DNA from: Brevibacillus porteri
Lineage (GTDB): Bacteria; Bacillota; Bacilli; Brevibacillales; Brevibacillaceae
NCBI RefSeq assembly: GCF_003013475.1
Contig: NZ_PXZO01000004.1
Location: 1 to 64,000 of the forward strand
Direction of reading: 5' to 3'
DNA: 64,000 bases
Of the stretch, positions 26,984 through 35,720 are shown piece by piece. The position numbers and the translations under genes are program-made. Under the pieces are notes generated by a model. The model made no database searches. It worked only from the letters and a program-made list of their open reading frames with translations, and was not told the DNA's origin. The stretch's first letter is position 1. Every line of letters starts with the position of its first letter.

Positions 26984-27670
26984 GTGATCGAAACGAATCT
27001 TACTCCTTTGATGCTTTCCCTTAAAGTAGCTGCGCTCTCCACCTCCTTTGTATTTGTCCTTGGGATGGTTTTTGCAAGGTGGATGACACAAAAGGATTTT
27101 TGGGGGAAGAATGTGTTGGAGTCCTTCTTTTTGCTTCCGCTTGTTCTCCCTCCCACTGTTGTTGGCTTCGGCTTGTTGATGCTTTTCGGAAAAAACGGCT
27201 TTCTCGGCCAGTTACTGCATGAATGGTTCAATATTACCGTCGTCTTTACGCTGACAGGAGCCGTCATTGCCTCGATTGTCGTTTCTTTTCCATTGATGTA
27301 TCAGAGTGCAGTCGCTGCCTTTACAGGAGTAGATCAACGTTTGGAGAATGCAGCACGCACGATGGGCGCTTCCGAATGGCGATTATTCTGGACCGTTACC
27401 TTTCCGTTGGCCTGGCCTGGCCTGTTGGCTGGGTTTGTTCTTTCTTTTGCCCGTGGTTTAGGGGAGTTTGGTGCTACGCTGATGCTCGCAGGCTACATCC
27501 CTGGGAAAACCGATACGATTCCCGTCGCCATTTATTTTGCTGTAGAGGCTGGTCAAATGGATAAGGCATTGTTTTGGGTCATCATTATTGTTTCCTTAGG
27601 TATGGGTACGACTCTCTGGCTGAATTGGTGGAGTCGTCGAAACGTGCGCAGGTACGCCAATCAAAAGTAA
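26984..27670 (+). CDS. modB: molybdate ABC transporter permease
   Basis: ModB is the membrane channel of the importer. It has five hydrophobic segments and the cytoplasmic coupling motif ENAARTMGASEWRLFWTVTFPLAWPGLLAG, which docks on ModC. FARGLGEFGATLMLAGYIPG is the ModB family signature. I start at GTG 26984 (VIETNLTP), eight bases after GGAGG, giving about 228 residues, the usual size; the open frame begins earlier, inside modA, without support. modC follows after 16 bases. Confidence 0.95.
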   Translation: MIETNLTPLMLSLKVAALSTSFVFVLGMVFARWMTQKDFWGKNVLESFFLLPLVLPPTVVGFGLLMLFGKNGFLGQLLHEWFNITVVFTLTGAVIASIVVSFPLMYQSAVAAFTGVDQRLENAARTMGASEWRLFWTVTFPLAWPGLLAGFVLSFARGLGEFGATLMLAGYIPGKTDTIPVAIYFAVEAGQMDKALFWVIIIVSLGMGTTLWLNWWSRRNVRRYANQK

Positions 27671-27686
27671 GGCAGGTGAATGGTAA

Positions 27687-28352
27687 ATGCTCTTTGTCAA
27701 CATACAGAAGCGTTTGCCTGATTTTATTTTGGATGTGTCCTTTTCGGTGCAGAAGGAAATTGTCGTGCTGTTCGGACCATCCGGCTCTGGCAAAACAACG
27801 ATATTGAACAGTATTGCAGGTCTGGTTCATCCCGATACCGGCGTGATCCAATTAAACGAGAACGTCTTTTATCGCGAAGGACAGAAGCCGCTTCCCGTAC
27901 AAAAACGCAACATCGGGTATTTATTTCAAGATTATGCGCTGTTCCCTCACATGACAGTCGAGCAAAATGTTCGATACGGCTTGAAAAAAGAGCATGAGTT
28001 AAATTTGGCTCCATTGTTGTCCACAGTGGGAATCGATCATCTGCTGCAAAAATATCCTCACCAATTATCCGGAGGACAAAAACAACGGGTGGCACTCGTA
28101 CGTGCACTTGCTACTGAACCAGACATTCTGCTCCTTGATGAGCCTTTATCTGCGCTGGATGCGGATACGCGTAAACAATGTCAGGATGAGTTGCTTCGCC
28201 TTCACGCTATGTGGAACATCCCGTTTCTACTGGTCACCCATGATCGTGAAGAAGCCGAGAAGCTCGCAGATGTCATTTTCCTGATTGATAACGGCACAAT
28301 CAAAGAACGGAAACATGAAAAAAGCCATTCAGCAACGTCCATTTCCCGATAA
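27687..28352 (+). CDS. modC: molybdate ABC transporter ATP-binding protein (short form)
   Basis: ModC hydrolyses ATP to drive uptake. Walker A is GPSGSGKTT (residues 31-39), the Q-loop FQDYALFPHMTV, the signature LSGGQKQRVA, Walker B LLLDEPLSALD and the switch His in LVTHDREEAE. At 221 residues it ends soon after the ATPase domain. The C-terminal MOP/TOBE molybdate-binding domain of typical ModC proteins is absent, so feedback must come from elsewhere, for example the divergent regulator. The end of the gene is part of the terminator hairpin. Confidence 0.92.
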   Translation: MLFVNIQKRLPDFILDVSFSVQKEIVVLFGPSGSGKTTILNSIAGLVHPDTGVIQLNENVFYREGQKPLPVQKRNIGYLFQDYALFPHMTVEQNVRYGLKKEHELNLAPLLSTVGIDHLLQKYPHQLSGGQKQRVALVRALATEPDILLLDEPLSALDADTRKQCQDELLRLHAMWNIPFLLVTHDREEAEKLADVIFLIDNGTIKERKHEKSHSATSISR

Positions 28353-28379
28353 TGGGATGGCATTGCTGGATGGCTTTTT
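28321..28379 (+). terminator. terminator of modABC
   Basis: AAAGCCATTCAGCAA pairs with TTGCTGGATGGCTTT around a second inner stem (CCATTTCCC/GGGATGG) and ends in five T. It overlaps the last ten codons of modC. Confidence 0.8.
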
Positions 28380-28380
28380 A

Positions 28381-29145
28381 CTATCGAGCTGTGATTGGTT
28401 CAATTTTCACATCGTTTTGCTTTGCCCACTTATGTACTTCGACAAGGAATTGAAGTACGTCATGGCTCTCGTGATGGACACAAAGGGTATCGGCCGCCAA
28501 GTCAATGTGCTCGCCATTGACCGTCATTACTCTTTGTTTTAAAACGAGCTGACGTGTCTGCTCCATGCGTTCTTCCTTGCTGATCAGCACGCTTCCTTCC
28601 AACTCACGCGGGGCCAATCGACCATTCGGCAAATAAGCCCGCTCTGCAAATACTTCCTCTGCCACTTGAAGGCCGTGTTCCAAGCCTGCCTCTACTAGCT
28701 TACTGCCAGACAACGCATAGAGGATCAATTCCTCATCAATATCCGCAATGGCTTGGACAACCGCTTCGGCGAGCTCTGGGCGTTCAGCTGCTTCGTTATA
28801 CAACGCGCCATGCAATTTCACATGGTGCAGCTCCCCACCGAGTGCTTTTGTAGTCCCAGCCAAGGCTGCAATTTGATACAACACCAGCTCATACACTTCA
28901 TTGACAGACAAGTTCATCGAACGACGTCCGAAGCCTTGAATATCTGCATATCCGGGATGTGCCCCGATTTTCACATCATGCTTGAGTGCAGCTTCGATTG
29001 TTCTGCAAATAATATGCGGATCCCCTGCATGCAATCCGCAAGCAATATTAACGGAGGTGATCCATTTCATAATCCCCAAATCCTCAGATTGTCGACCTCT
29101 GCTGAAGCCCTCTGCCATATCGCAGTTAATATCCAGATGAATCAT
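28381..29145 (-). CDS. pxpA: 5-oxoprolinase subunit A (LamB/YcsF family)
   Basis: PxpA is one part of the prokaryotic ATP-dependent 5-oxoprolinase PxpABC, which opens pyroglutamate to glutamate. The family signature LDINCDMAEGF opens the protein. NIACGLHAGDP, IGAHPGYADIQGFGRRSM, HHVKLHGALYNEAA, EVFAERAYLPNGRLAPR and LCVHHES follow. The start at ATG 29145 has AAGGTG six bases upstream; a GTG at 29154 is also in frame. The usual partners pxpB and pxpC are not next to it, so the enzyme either uses distant subunits or acts differently. Confidence 0.9.
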   Translation of the reverse strand: MIHLDINCDMAEGFSRGRQSEDLGIMKWITSVNIACGLHAGDPHIICRTIEAALKHDVKIGAHPGYADIQGFGRRSMNLSVNEVYELVLYQIAALAGTTKALGGELHHVKLHGALYNEAAERPELAEAVVQAIADIDEELILYALSGSKLVEAGLEHGLQVAEEVFAERAYLPNGRLAPRELEGSVLISKEERMEQTRQLVLKQRVMTVNGEHIDLAADTLCVHHESHDVLQFLVEVHKWAKQNDVKIEPITAR

Positions 29146-29252
29146 GATGCTCACCTTTCTTTCGCTAATCTATCTCTTGAAAACGCATTCATTCGCGTGG
29201 CTTCTCGTTTTCTTCCACTTTAGCATACCATGTACGCTCGTTTAACAAAAGC

Positions 29253-29280
29253 GAAAAAGCTGCCGAAAATTGGCAGCTTA
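29253..29280 (-). terminator. terminator of ylbG
   Basis: AAGCTGCC and GGCAGCTT form an 8-bp stem around AATTTTC, followed by TTTTTCGC on the minus strand. Confidence 0.85.
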
Positions 29281-29288
29281 TGAACAAC

Positions 29289-29633
29289 TTATGTCGAACC
29301 AACGGTTGCTTGGCTGCTTTCTTCTGTCTGTAAGGTCTCTGCTAGTGCCATTACCTGGTTCTTCTCTTGTTTATAATCGTATTCCTTTGCCTTATCCGGT
29401 CTGGCATTGTTGTACTCTACCGGAATCTCATGGCGATGGGAGCGTTCAATTTTTGTTACGAAGTGCAGCTTTTCCATAATGCGAATCGTTTCATCCAACA
29501 AATTGGCATCCACATACATCGAAACGTAATTTAAGCGTTTGGAGATGTAATGAATGGTGCCAAATTTGCGTAAATTTTTGGCGGCACGCGTGTTTTTCAC
29601 CCACACGGCGACCCCCAGACGTCGCTCTCTCAT
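29289..29633 (-). CDS. ylbG: YlbG family (UPF0298) protein
   Basis: The 114-residue cytosolic protein shows the family core RERRLGVAVWVKNTRAAKNL, then YISKRLNYVSMYVD and MEKLHFVTKIERSHRHEI. Family members are about 90 residues; this one has an extra polar C-terminal tail of about 25 residues. The role is unknown. In bacilli ylbG lies next to ylbF, and here only one small divergent gene separates them. The SD (GAAGGAG) is 16 bases before the ATG, farther than usual. Confidence 0.85.
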   Translation of the reverse strand: MRERRLGVAVWVKNTRAAKNLRKFGTIHYISKRLNYVSMYVDANLLDETIRIMEKLHFVTKIERSHRHEIPVEYNNARPDKAKEYDYKQEKNQVMALAETLQTEESSQATVGST

Positions 29634-29709
29634 GTTTTGCCGTCGGTCTCCTTCCCAATCGTGGTATACTTACTGGTGAAAGCTTATTACAGAAAGGAAT
29701 CGTGGTCCT

Positions 29710-30039
29710 ATGCTGGCTACGTTTTATCATCAATTCGAGGAAGCGCTTCACCGCGAAAAAATCGTGACCCATAGCAGTTGGCGAACATATGCAGGCCAGC
29801 TCTTTTTCTATGTATGCAGTACGCTCCCTGCTCCTATGCTGACAAAGCAGCTCATGGAAACAGGAGAGCGCCTGACCACTGATACCAAATTAAAGCCAGA
29901 ATGCATTTACGTGCGCTCTGATGACGCGCAGCATGTGTATCGCTTCCGCTTTCGCGTACCTGACGAAAAGCAGTTTTGCTGTGGCAATCTTTGTGAAGAC
30001 TGTTTTCTGCTGCGCCAAAATGAATCGGGAACAGCGTGA
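29710..30039 (+). CDS. small cysteine-tailed protein, unknown
   Basis: A 109-residue protein with no family I can name. The body (1-85) is mixed polar with aromatic residues (SSWRTYAGQLFFYVCSTLP). The C-terminus has a compact Cys cluster, CCGNLCEDC, at about residues 92-100, suggestive of a metal or Fe-S ligand set. AAAGGAA precedes the ATG at a long spacing. It ends only two bases before the converging end of ylbF, which also has a Cys-rich tail. No export signal is seen. Confidence 0.65.
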   Translation: MLATFYHQFEEALHREKIVTHSSWRTYAGQLFFYVCSTLPAPMLTKQLMETGERLTTDTKLKPECIYVRSDDAQHVYRFRFRVPDEKQFCCGNLCEDCFLLRQNESGTA

Positions 30040-30040
30040 A

Positions 30041-30496
30041 TTACGATGGCTTTTTCACACTGCAGCCGCAGCTTCCACCTGTCCCGCAACCACTGCCCTG
30101 CGCCTCTAAAAATGGATTGTTACTCGGTACTTTTATCGTTTCCGAGACGGAATGAGCAATGGTTCTACTCACCTGATACAAGAGCTCATCCAGAGCATCC
30201 TCTGCTCGCTTGAATGCCTGTACGGAATCCCTCAGTTCAATGTTGCGCTTCAGTTCCCGTACTTCTTTGGATATATGATTGTAATCCGGGTGATACTTCC
30301 CGAACCGTTGCACATCTTCGTACTGTTCCTTCTTAGCCTCGAACACGACGAGCAGACGTTGCACTTCCTCATCTGCTTCCATTTGGCGTTTGGCCTCCAG
30401 ATAATCTGAGACCTCGCGCGAGTGGTTAATCATCGTGGACAGCTCATGAGACTCCATGATCAACTGTGTCATATCCACAGCTTCCAATGTTTCCAT
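30041..30496 (-). CDS. ylbF: YlbF/RicF, Y-complex (RicAFT) subunit
   Basis: In B. subtilis YlbF works with YmcA and YaaT in a complex that carries Fe-S clusters, promotes RNase Y-dependent mRNA maturation and is needed for sporulation, competence and biofilm. The helical Com_YlbF domain spans residues 10-120 (YLEAKRQMEADEEVQRLL, YNHISKEVRELKRNIEL). The tail GSGCGTGGSCGCS holds three Cys that could bind the cluster. I start at ATG 30496, nine bases after AAAGGAGG; the open frame extends to 30649 inside the next gene. ymcA and yaaT are not in the window. Confidence 0.88.
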   Translation of the reverse strand: METLEAVDMTQLIMESHELSTMINHSREVSDYLEAKRQMEADEEVQRLLVVFEAKKEQYEDVQRFGKYHPDYNHISKEVRELKRNIELRDSVQAFKRAEDALDELLYQVSRTIAHSVSETIKVPSNNPFLEAQGSGCGTGGSCGCSVKKPS

Positions 30497-30566
30497 AAAG
30501 CGAGACCTCCTTTCGCCGTAAAGTGAAAACTTTACGTCATTCCTGATTGTATCACGATGCACACCC

Positions 30567-32462
30567 TTAGTACAGATATTCGGGCACGACAATGCGCACT
30601 CGCTCAATGTTGTCGAGACGGTAGCACTGTTTGCCGCCCTGTCCGGCAATCGTAACCATCCAGTACCCCATTTCCAGGCGTACTTCTGTCGGCAGCCCTC
30701 GCAGCTTTTCTTTGCCGCTTTGCTGGATCTCGACTTCCAGCTTCAGTTCTATTGCGCGCTTAAACAAATCCCGCATGGACTGTGGATGATACGATTGGAA
30801 ATGCTTCGTCCACATTTTTGGTAGTGCGGCGATTTGCTCATTTTGCTCAGGGAACGTGTTTTCAATAGCATAACCGTCCCAAGGCCGTTCAATGAGAAGC
30901 AAGCCTTTATTCCCCGCTTGACTATTTTGATGCGGCTGGAGCTCTTTGCTTGCGCTAGCAACATGTGACAGCACTTGCGGCTCATAACCGAAGTGACGTA
31001 GTAAACGGATTAGTTCTTTTTCCTGCGAGTGTGGAATCAAAAACGCATTCGGCGATATCACTTGGGTAAGAAATGGGTGAAAGTCAGGAATTTCGCGCCA
31101 TTCCTCCAGAAATCCAGCATGTGCTGTCCGCACGAGGAAGTACGGCTCCATTTGAATCTGCCTTGCTGTTCTCGCCCATTGGCTCACAACCTCAATCAAG
31201 CTCTCGGGCAACGGATGAACACAGGAGGCGCGGAGCTTTTCGATGACTTGCTCCTCCGTCCCTCCTTGAGCCAAATACGATTGCAACAGCCTTGCTTGCA
31301 ATTCTCCCCGAATCAATTGCCCATCAAATTGGAGCTGGCAAAATCGGCTGATCTCCCATACATCCAGCAATGGAACAAGTGGAGGGATGGTAATGGCACC
31401 TGTGGGGTCCACAAACCAGCCTTCCTCCGGCGATAATCGCGGCAAGCTGCTCCAACGCCAAAAAATCCCTCGCTCCTCGTCCATCCCAAGCTGAATCCAT
31501 CCCAGCCCTAACAGTACATGCATCCATTGCTCCACAATGAGCTCCTTTGCATTGTCGGGTAAAGGGAATCCTGCTTCGCTTAGCATGCGCAATTGCTCAT
31601 GGATGGAACACCACTGCTCGACAGGAACCTGTCTCATCAATTGAATGAAAAATTCCCACCAGTCGCCATGCGGCAAAAATTGTTCCATGACGAGTTGGTA
31701 CATCTCTTCCCAACGTACGAGCGGCAGTTGATGTAGCCATTGCTTCGTTCGATTGAGATCGAGTACGAGTTCTCGCTCTTCCCTATGCACCAAGCCCAGT
31801 CTGAGCGCAATATCAAGGACAACGGTCAAGGATAAGCCCTCTCTTTGTTCCTGATCGAGCGGTGGAATCACGATTCCTTTTACATGCTCGTCTGTAAACG
31901 AGAGCAGCGGCAGCATTTTTTGCGACATCCTGCGATGAATGCTTCCTTTTTGCGTAATGGGAATTTGGTTATCTCGAATAAACAACAAAAGCCCAAAAAG
32001 ATCCAGCTGTATCCCTCTGCCTGCTGATATATAATAAGGGAGCGTTTTTGAAAGAGAAACAAAAGCCTGAGAGGCTTCCGGCAGCATTTGATTCGTCAAC
32101 TGTTCTCGAACCTCTTGTGGCATCAAATAGCCGATCTCACTCCACATTTTCCGTACAGTCAATATCAGTCCAAGCCGTCGCAATTTCGTCAAGCCGACTG
32201 ACAGATGCCTGTGCTCTTTTGCCGTTTCGCGTTCCCAAGCTCGTTTGCTAAAAAAACCTCTCGTCGCTTTGGTTACGAAAAGCCGGATAACGGCTCGTTC
32301 CAGCTCATCTGCCTGTTCCCATACTTGCCCAATAAAAGCGGGATCCAACAATCTCGCTGTTAATTCTTGCTCTTCGGCAATCTGATATCGTTTGGTCTGT
32401 TCATGTAGAATCGCTTGTCGCGTTGATTCGGACAGGTATTCCAGCGAATCCTTCACACGCAC
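30567..32462 (-). CDS. large helicase-associated-domain-like protein
   Basis: The cytosolic protein of about 631 residues has no Walker motifs. The pattern of helical WYL/HTH-like segments near residues 55-120 (LERAVIRLFVTKATRGFF, LTKLRRLGLI) fits the XPB/Ssl2-type helicase-associated domain family (Pfam Helicase_C_3), found as a stand-alone protein in bacilli. So does the C-terminal PYFLVRTAHAGFLEEW...AFLIPHSQEKELIRLLRHFGYEP. The C-terminal 90 residues look like a small beta-rich WYL-type module (LELKLEVEIQQSG, RLDNIERVRIVVP). GTG 32462 has GAGGTG six bases before it. Function unknown. Confidence 0.6.
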   Translation of the reverse strand: MRVKDSLEYLSESTRQAILHEQTKRYQIAEEQELTARLLDPAFIGQVWEQADELERAVIRLFVTKATRGFFSKRAWERETAKEHRHLSVGLTKLRRLGLILTVRKMWSEIGYLMPQEVREQLTNQMLPEASQAFVSLSKTLPYYISAGRGIQLDLFGLLLFIRDNQIPITQKGSIHRRMSQKMLPLLSFTDEHVKGIVIPPLDQEQREGLSLTVVLDIALRLGLVHREERELVLDLNRTKQWLHQLPLVRWEEMYQLVMEQFLPHGDWWEFFIQLMRQVPVEQWCSIHEQLRMLSEAGFPLPDNAKELIVEQWMHVLLGLGWIQLGMDEERGIFWRWSSLPRLSPEEGWFVDPTGAITIPPLVPLLDVWEISRFCQLQFDGQLIRGELQARLLQSYLAQGGTEEQVIEKLRASCVHPLPESLIEVVSQWARTARQIQMEPYFLVRTAHAGFLEEWREIPDFHPFLTQVISPNAFLIPHSQEKELIRLLRHFGYEPQVLSHVASASKELQPHQNSQAGNKGLLLIERPWDGYAIENTFPEQNEQIAALPKMWTKHFQSYHPQSMRDLFKRAIELKLEVEIQQSGKEKLRGLPTEVRLEMGYWMVTIAGQGGKQCYRLDNIERVRIVVPEYLY

Positions 32463-32522
32463 GCCTGTCACCTCAGTCTATATGATGTTCGATTCATTAC
32501 TTTACCAATTGGAGGGATCTTG

Positions 32523-32963
32523 ATGTTGCATGTATTTCCTAGTTTACTCTTAACAGCAACCTTGGCAGTAACGGGTACACAAGTCTTGTCACCTCAACAT
32601 CCTACCGTATCTGAGCCTGTGGCGAAAGAGGCTGTACAAGCAGATGCTGCTTACGAGGCCGTTGCAGCTCCCTATCCGCCGGCTGTGCAGGAAGCTTTGA
32701 AGAAAGTTCGAAAAAATGGCGGACACACTATTGTTCGTGCCAATGGAAAATCCTATGTAGTCGTGGGTGCAGGACAGCGCCCTACAGGAGGATATCGTTT
32801 AATGGCGGACCAAGTCAAGCGGACTGGCCCTCATGCCTTTGCCGTACACGTGCGGGTACAAGCACCAGCTGCAGGTTCGATGAAAACACAAGTCATCAGC
32901 TATCCGACGTTGGTGATTGCCCTGCCAGACCAGCAAGCAAAAGTCAGTGTGCATATGCGCTAG
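32523..32963 (+). CDS. secreted PrcB C-terminal-domain protein
   Basis: A signal peptide (residues 1-23) is followed by a Pro/Ala-rich linker and, from residue 65, a domain with NGKSYVVVGAGQRPTGGYRL and a late beta segment VISYPTLVIALP. GxRPTGGY is the hallmark of the PrcB_C domain, first seen in a protease complex subunit of Treponema and common in secreted proteins of bacilli. A protease-partner role is only an analogy. The ATG at 32523 has GGAGGG six bases upstream. The gene converges on the Ig-like protein gene and shares its terminator. Confidence 0.78.
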   Translation: MLHVFPSLLLTATLAVTGTQVLSPQHPTVSEPVAKEAVQADAAYEAVAAPYPPAVQEALKKVRKNGGHTIVRANGKSYVVVGAGQRPTGGYRLMADQVKRTGPHAFAVHVRVQAPAAGSMKTQVISYPTLVIALPDQQAKVSVHMR

Positions 32964-32974
32964 TCTATCCACGA

Positions 32975-33025
32975 AAAAAGCCGACAGTTCGAATGCCACA
33001 AGGCGTATCGAAGTCGGCTTTTTTC
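32975..33025. terminator. bidirectional terminator
   Basis: AAAAAAGCCGAC and GTCGGCTTTTTT enclose a further stem (GTTCGAATGCC/GGCGTATCGAA). The A and T tracts make it active on both strands for the converging genes. Confidence 0.93.
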
Positions 33026-33052
33026 CTTTTCCCAACAGTTACCCTTGCTTAT

Positions 33053-33472
33053 TCAGGGCTTTACCTCAATGGAAAAGCTCTCTGCAACACCATACGACTC
33101 GTGGTTATTATGGGCCAATTCTACCTTGACCTCATGCTTCCCAGCCGGGATATCCTTCATGACATAGCTAGGCTCAAATACTTTGGCGATCTTTTTACCG
33201 TCGAGGTACAGATGAACATGACCTTCCCCGTGCTTGTTTTCTTTCCCCATGTTTTCGAGGGAAAAAGAGAAGTTCGTAACGGCCAATTTGAGTTGCAAAT
33301 CATCTTTCTCAAGGGTATGCGTCACAGCAAGTGTCGGCGCTGCATGATGAGCGTGCGACTCGTCTGCTACCACTTCGGTTTGCGCTTGTTGGTTCGCGTA
33401 CACAAACCATTCCACACCAGCCGCAATGGCAATCAAGAGAAACAAGCGGAAAAGAAATCGTTTGGTTTTCAC
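33053..33472 (-). CDS. membrane-anchored His-rich beta-sandwich protein
   Basis: The 139-residue protein has one N-terminal membrane helix (residues 5-25). A short His/Ala linker (ESHAHHAAP) leads to an extracytoplasmic domain with KENKHGEGHVHLYLDGKKIAKVFEP and IPAGKHEVKVELAHNNHESYG. The HGEGHVHLYLDG block resembles small copper/heavy-metal or DUF4399-like beta-sandwich domains, where the His residues could bind metal. I cannot assign a named family with certainty. It is a single gene ending at the shared terminator. Confidence 0.65.
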   Translation of the reverse strand: MKTKRFLFRLFLLIAIAAGVEWFVYANQQAQTEVVADESHAHHAAPTLAVTHTLEKDDLQLKLAVTNFSFSLENMGKENKHGEGHVHLYLDGKKIAKVFEPSYVMKDIPAGKHEVKVELAHNNHESYGVAESFSIEVKP

Positions 33473-33636
33473 CGGAGCTGCTCCCTTCCAAAATGAGTCT
33501 TACCCCAGTGTGCCCGACTCCTGATTGGTTCATTCATCCATTTTTGCTGATTGATCTAACCTGCTATCCATACATACTCAGCATTCTAATAGGTAAAAGT
33601 AACCACAAGATGCTTTGGGGAGGTCAGTGACTGCGT

Positions 33637-35304
33637 ATGAATGCATGGAATGAAACTCTTTCTATTTTTGCTTTAGGAGGAGTATATGAAATCGGCAAAA
33701 ACATGTACGGGATTCAATGCGGGGATGAAATCGTCCTCATCGATTGTGGCTCGAAGTTCCCGGATGAGAGTTATTTAGGAATTGATCTGATCATACCGGA
33801 CATTAGTTATTTGCTGGAAAATCAGGAAAAAGTCCGAGCCTTGATTGTCACGCATGGTCATGAGGATCACATCGGGGGCATTCCCTATTTTTTAAAACAA
33901 TTGAACGTCCCTGTTTACGGTACCCGCTTAACGTTAGGACTTATCGAATTGAAGCTGAAGGAGCATGATTTGCTTCATCAGTCCACCCTTATCTCCATCG
34001 ATCGTCTCTCTACTATTTCATTAGGCTCGCTCACGATCAGCTTTTTTCAGACGAACCATAGCATTCCTGATTGCTTGGGTGTTGTATTTGAGACAAAAGC
34101 AGGCTCTATTGTGCATACGGGCGATTTTAAATTTGATTTAACGCCGGTGCATAAGCAATCCCCCGATTTGCACAGAATGGCCGAAATCGGTCAGAAAGGT
34201 GTATTAGCCTTGTTGTCGGAAAGTACCAATGCGGAGCGCCCAGGCTTCACTCCATCAGAAAAGAACGTGGGCGATCGTCTGTTAGAAGCATTCAGTAAGG
34301 CACGGCAGAAAATATTTGTCTCGACGTTCGCTTCCAATGTATACCGCCTGCAACAAGTCATTGATGCGGTAGAAGCGACGAATCGAAAGCTAGCTTTGCT
34401 GGGCCGAAGTATGGTCAATGTGGTCAAAATCGCATCAGAACAAGGCTATTTACATATACCAGAAGACATGTTGGTGGAAATAGAAGAAGTGAGCGAGCTC
34501 GATCCAGGCCGTGTCGCTGTCCTATGCACGGGAAGCCAAGGCGAACCGATGGCAGCCTTATCCCGGTTGTCGACCTCCGGGTATCGGCACGTTAAAGTAG
34601 AACGCGGCGATACCGTCATCCTCTCTTCTTCCCCCATTCCAGGAAACGAACGGAATGTAGCGCGCATCGTCGATAACTTGTTTATTATGGGTGCCAACGT
34701 AATCTATGGCTCTGGGACAGGCATGCATGTGTCCGGACATGGCTTCCAAGAAGAGTTGAAGCTCATGCTCACTCTCATGAAGCCAAAATACTTCATCCCC
34801 ATTCATGGTGAGTATCGGATGCTCCATCAACATCGTTTGTTGGCTGAATCCGTCGGCGTTGATTTCGAGTCCATTTTCATTGTAAATAACGGAGATGTCG
34901 TGGATATTCAGGATGGTGTAGCTGTACAGGAAAGAAAAATCCCTGCCGGAAATACCTTGGTGGATGGTTTGGGAATCGGTGATGTAGGAAATGGGATATT
35001 ACGGGATCGCAAGCATCTTTCGGAAGATGGCATTCTCGTGATCGTTGTGACGCGCAGTAAAACCGACGGCAAGATTTTGTCGGGTCCTGACCTTATTTCC
35101 CGCGGTTTCATCTATGCCCCGGAATCAGAGGGTCTCTTGGAAGAAGCCACTCGCATTGCATCCGAGGTGATCACCAATCTGCAGGAAGCGAATGTGAGTC
35201 AGTGGAACCGCTTGAAGCAAGGAATGCGGGAATCGATTGGGAAATTCGTATATGCCAAAACAAAGCGCAGACCCATGATCCTGCCGATTATTATGGATGT
35301 GTGA
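33637..35304 (+). CDS. ribonuclease J family protein
   Basis: RNase J is a metallo-beta-lactamase/beta-CASP nuclease with endo- and 5'-exonuclease activity in mRNA turnover and rRNA maturation. The zinc motif THGHEDHIGG is at residues 72-81, HTGDFKFD follows, and the beta-CASP region includes STFASNVYRLQQV, CTGSQGEP and SGHGFQEELKLML with IPIHGEYRML. The C-terminal domain (450-555) is present, so it is full length (555). The opening ALGGVYEIGKNMY has Tyr where most RNase J proteins have Gly. Bacilli usually have two RNase J proteins; I cannot tell whether this is J1, J2 or an extra copy. The best SD (GGGGAGG) is 13-14 bases before the ATG. Confidence 0.88.
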   Translation: MNAWNETLSIFALGGVYEIGKNMYGIQCGDEIVLIDCGSKFPDESYLGIDLIIPDISYLLENQEKVRALIVTHGHEDHIGGIPYFLKQLNVPVYGTRLTLGLIELKLKEHDLLHQSTLISIDRLSTISLGSLTISFFQTNHSIPDCLGVVFETKAGSIVHTGDFKFDLTPVHKQSPDLHRMAEIGQKGVLALLSESTNAERPGFTPSEKNVGDRLLEAFSKARQKIFVSTFASNVYRLQQVIDAVEATNRKLALLGRSMVNVVKIASEQGYLHIPEDMLVEIEEVSELDPGRVAVLCTGSQGEPMAALSRLSTSGYRHVKVERGDTVILSSSPIPGNERNVARIVDNLFIMGANVIYGSGTGMHVSGHGFQEELKLMLTLMKPKYFIPIHGEYRMLHQHRLLAESVGVDFESIFIVNNGDVVDIQDGVAVQERKIPAGNTLVDGLGIGDVGNGILRDRKHLSEDGILVIVVTRSKTDGKILSGPDLISRGFIYAPESEGLLEEATRIASEVITNLQEANVSQWNRLKQGMRESIGKFVYAKTKRRPMILPIIMDV

Positions 35305-35307
35305 GGG

Positions 35308-35335
35308 AAAAGCCTTCTTTCTGGAGGGCTTTTCT
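35308..35335 (+). terminator. terminator of the RNase J gene
   Basis: AAAAGCC and GGGCTTTT pair directly after the stop codon, followed by CTATC. Confidence 0.65.
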
Positions 35336-35367
35336 ATCATGAGATTACAATCTTGGGGTGATTTGAA

Positions 35368-35487
35368 ATGGTGAAAATGCTTCGATTTTTTACGTGCCTT
35401 CTTTCGATCTTTTTTATTTTCTTTGCTTCGGTTCAAGTGTTTACACGATCATCATATCAGTTCCAATCTGCCCCGATTCTGCCATAA
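35368..35487 (+). CDS. putative 39-residue membrane peptide
   Basis: The frame starts MVKMLRFFTCLLSIFFIFFA and continues SVQVFTRSSYQFQSAPILP before a TAA. It contains one hydrophobic helix. GGGGTGATT stands five to nine bases before the ATG. It lies alone between the RNase J terminator and the signal peptidase gene. Coding is plausible from the SD and composition but there is no family evidence. Confidence 0.4.
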   Translation: MVKMLRFFTCLLSIFFIFFASVQVFTRSSYQFQSAPILP

Positions 35488-35720
35488 TCCTGTTGTTTGT
35501 CCATGAAAACTCGAATCATACGATGGAGTGGCTTCCTCGACTCTTCACTGCGTCTCTTTTCAGTCAATCTTCGGTAGGAATGACAGTCGTATGCTCATCT
35601 TCGCTCCCACTTTTGAGATTGCCCCACGGTATTATTGCCTAACATATATACGGTTGCGGGCTTTTCATTTCGAAGTAGACTATATAAAATTAGAAAAAAC
35701 TAGACGATTAGGTGATACGA

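Noticed and set aside
30497-30649. N-terminal extension of ylbF
   Set aside because: The ATG at 30496 follows a perfect AAAGGAGG; the extension lies in the end of the upstream gene and has no family similarity.
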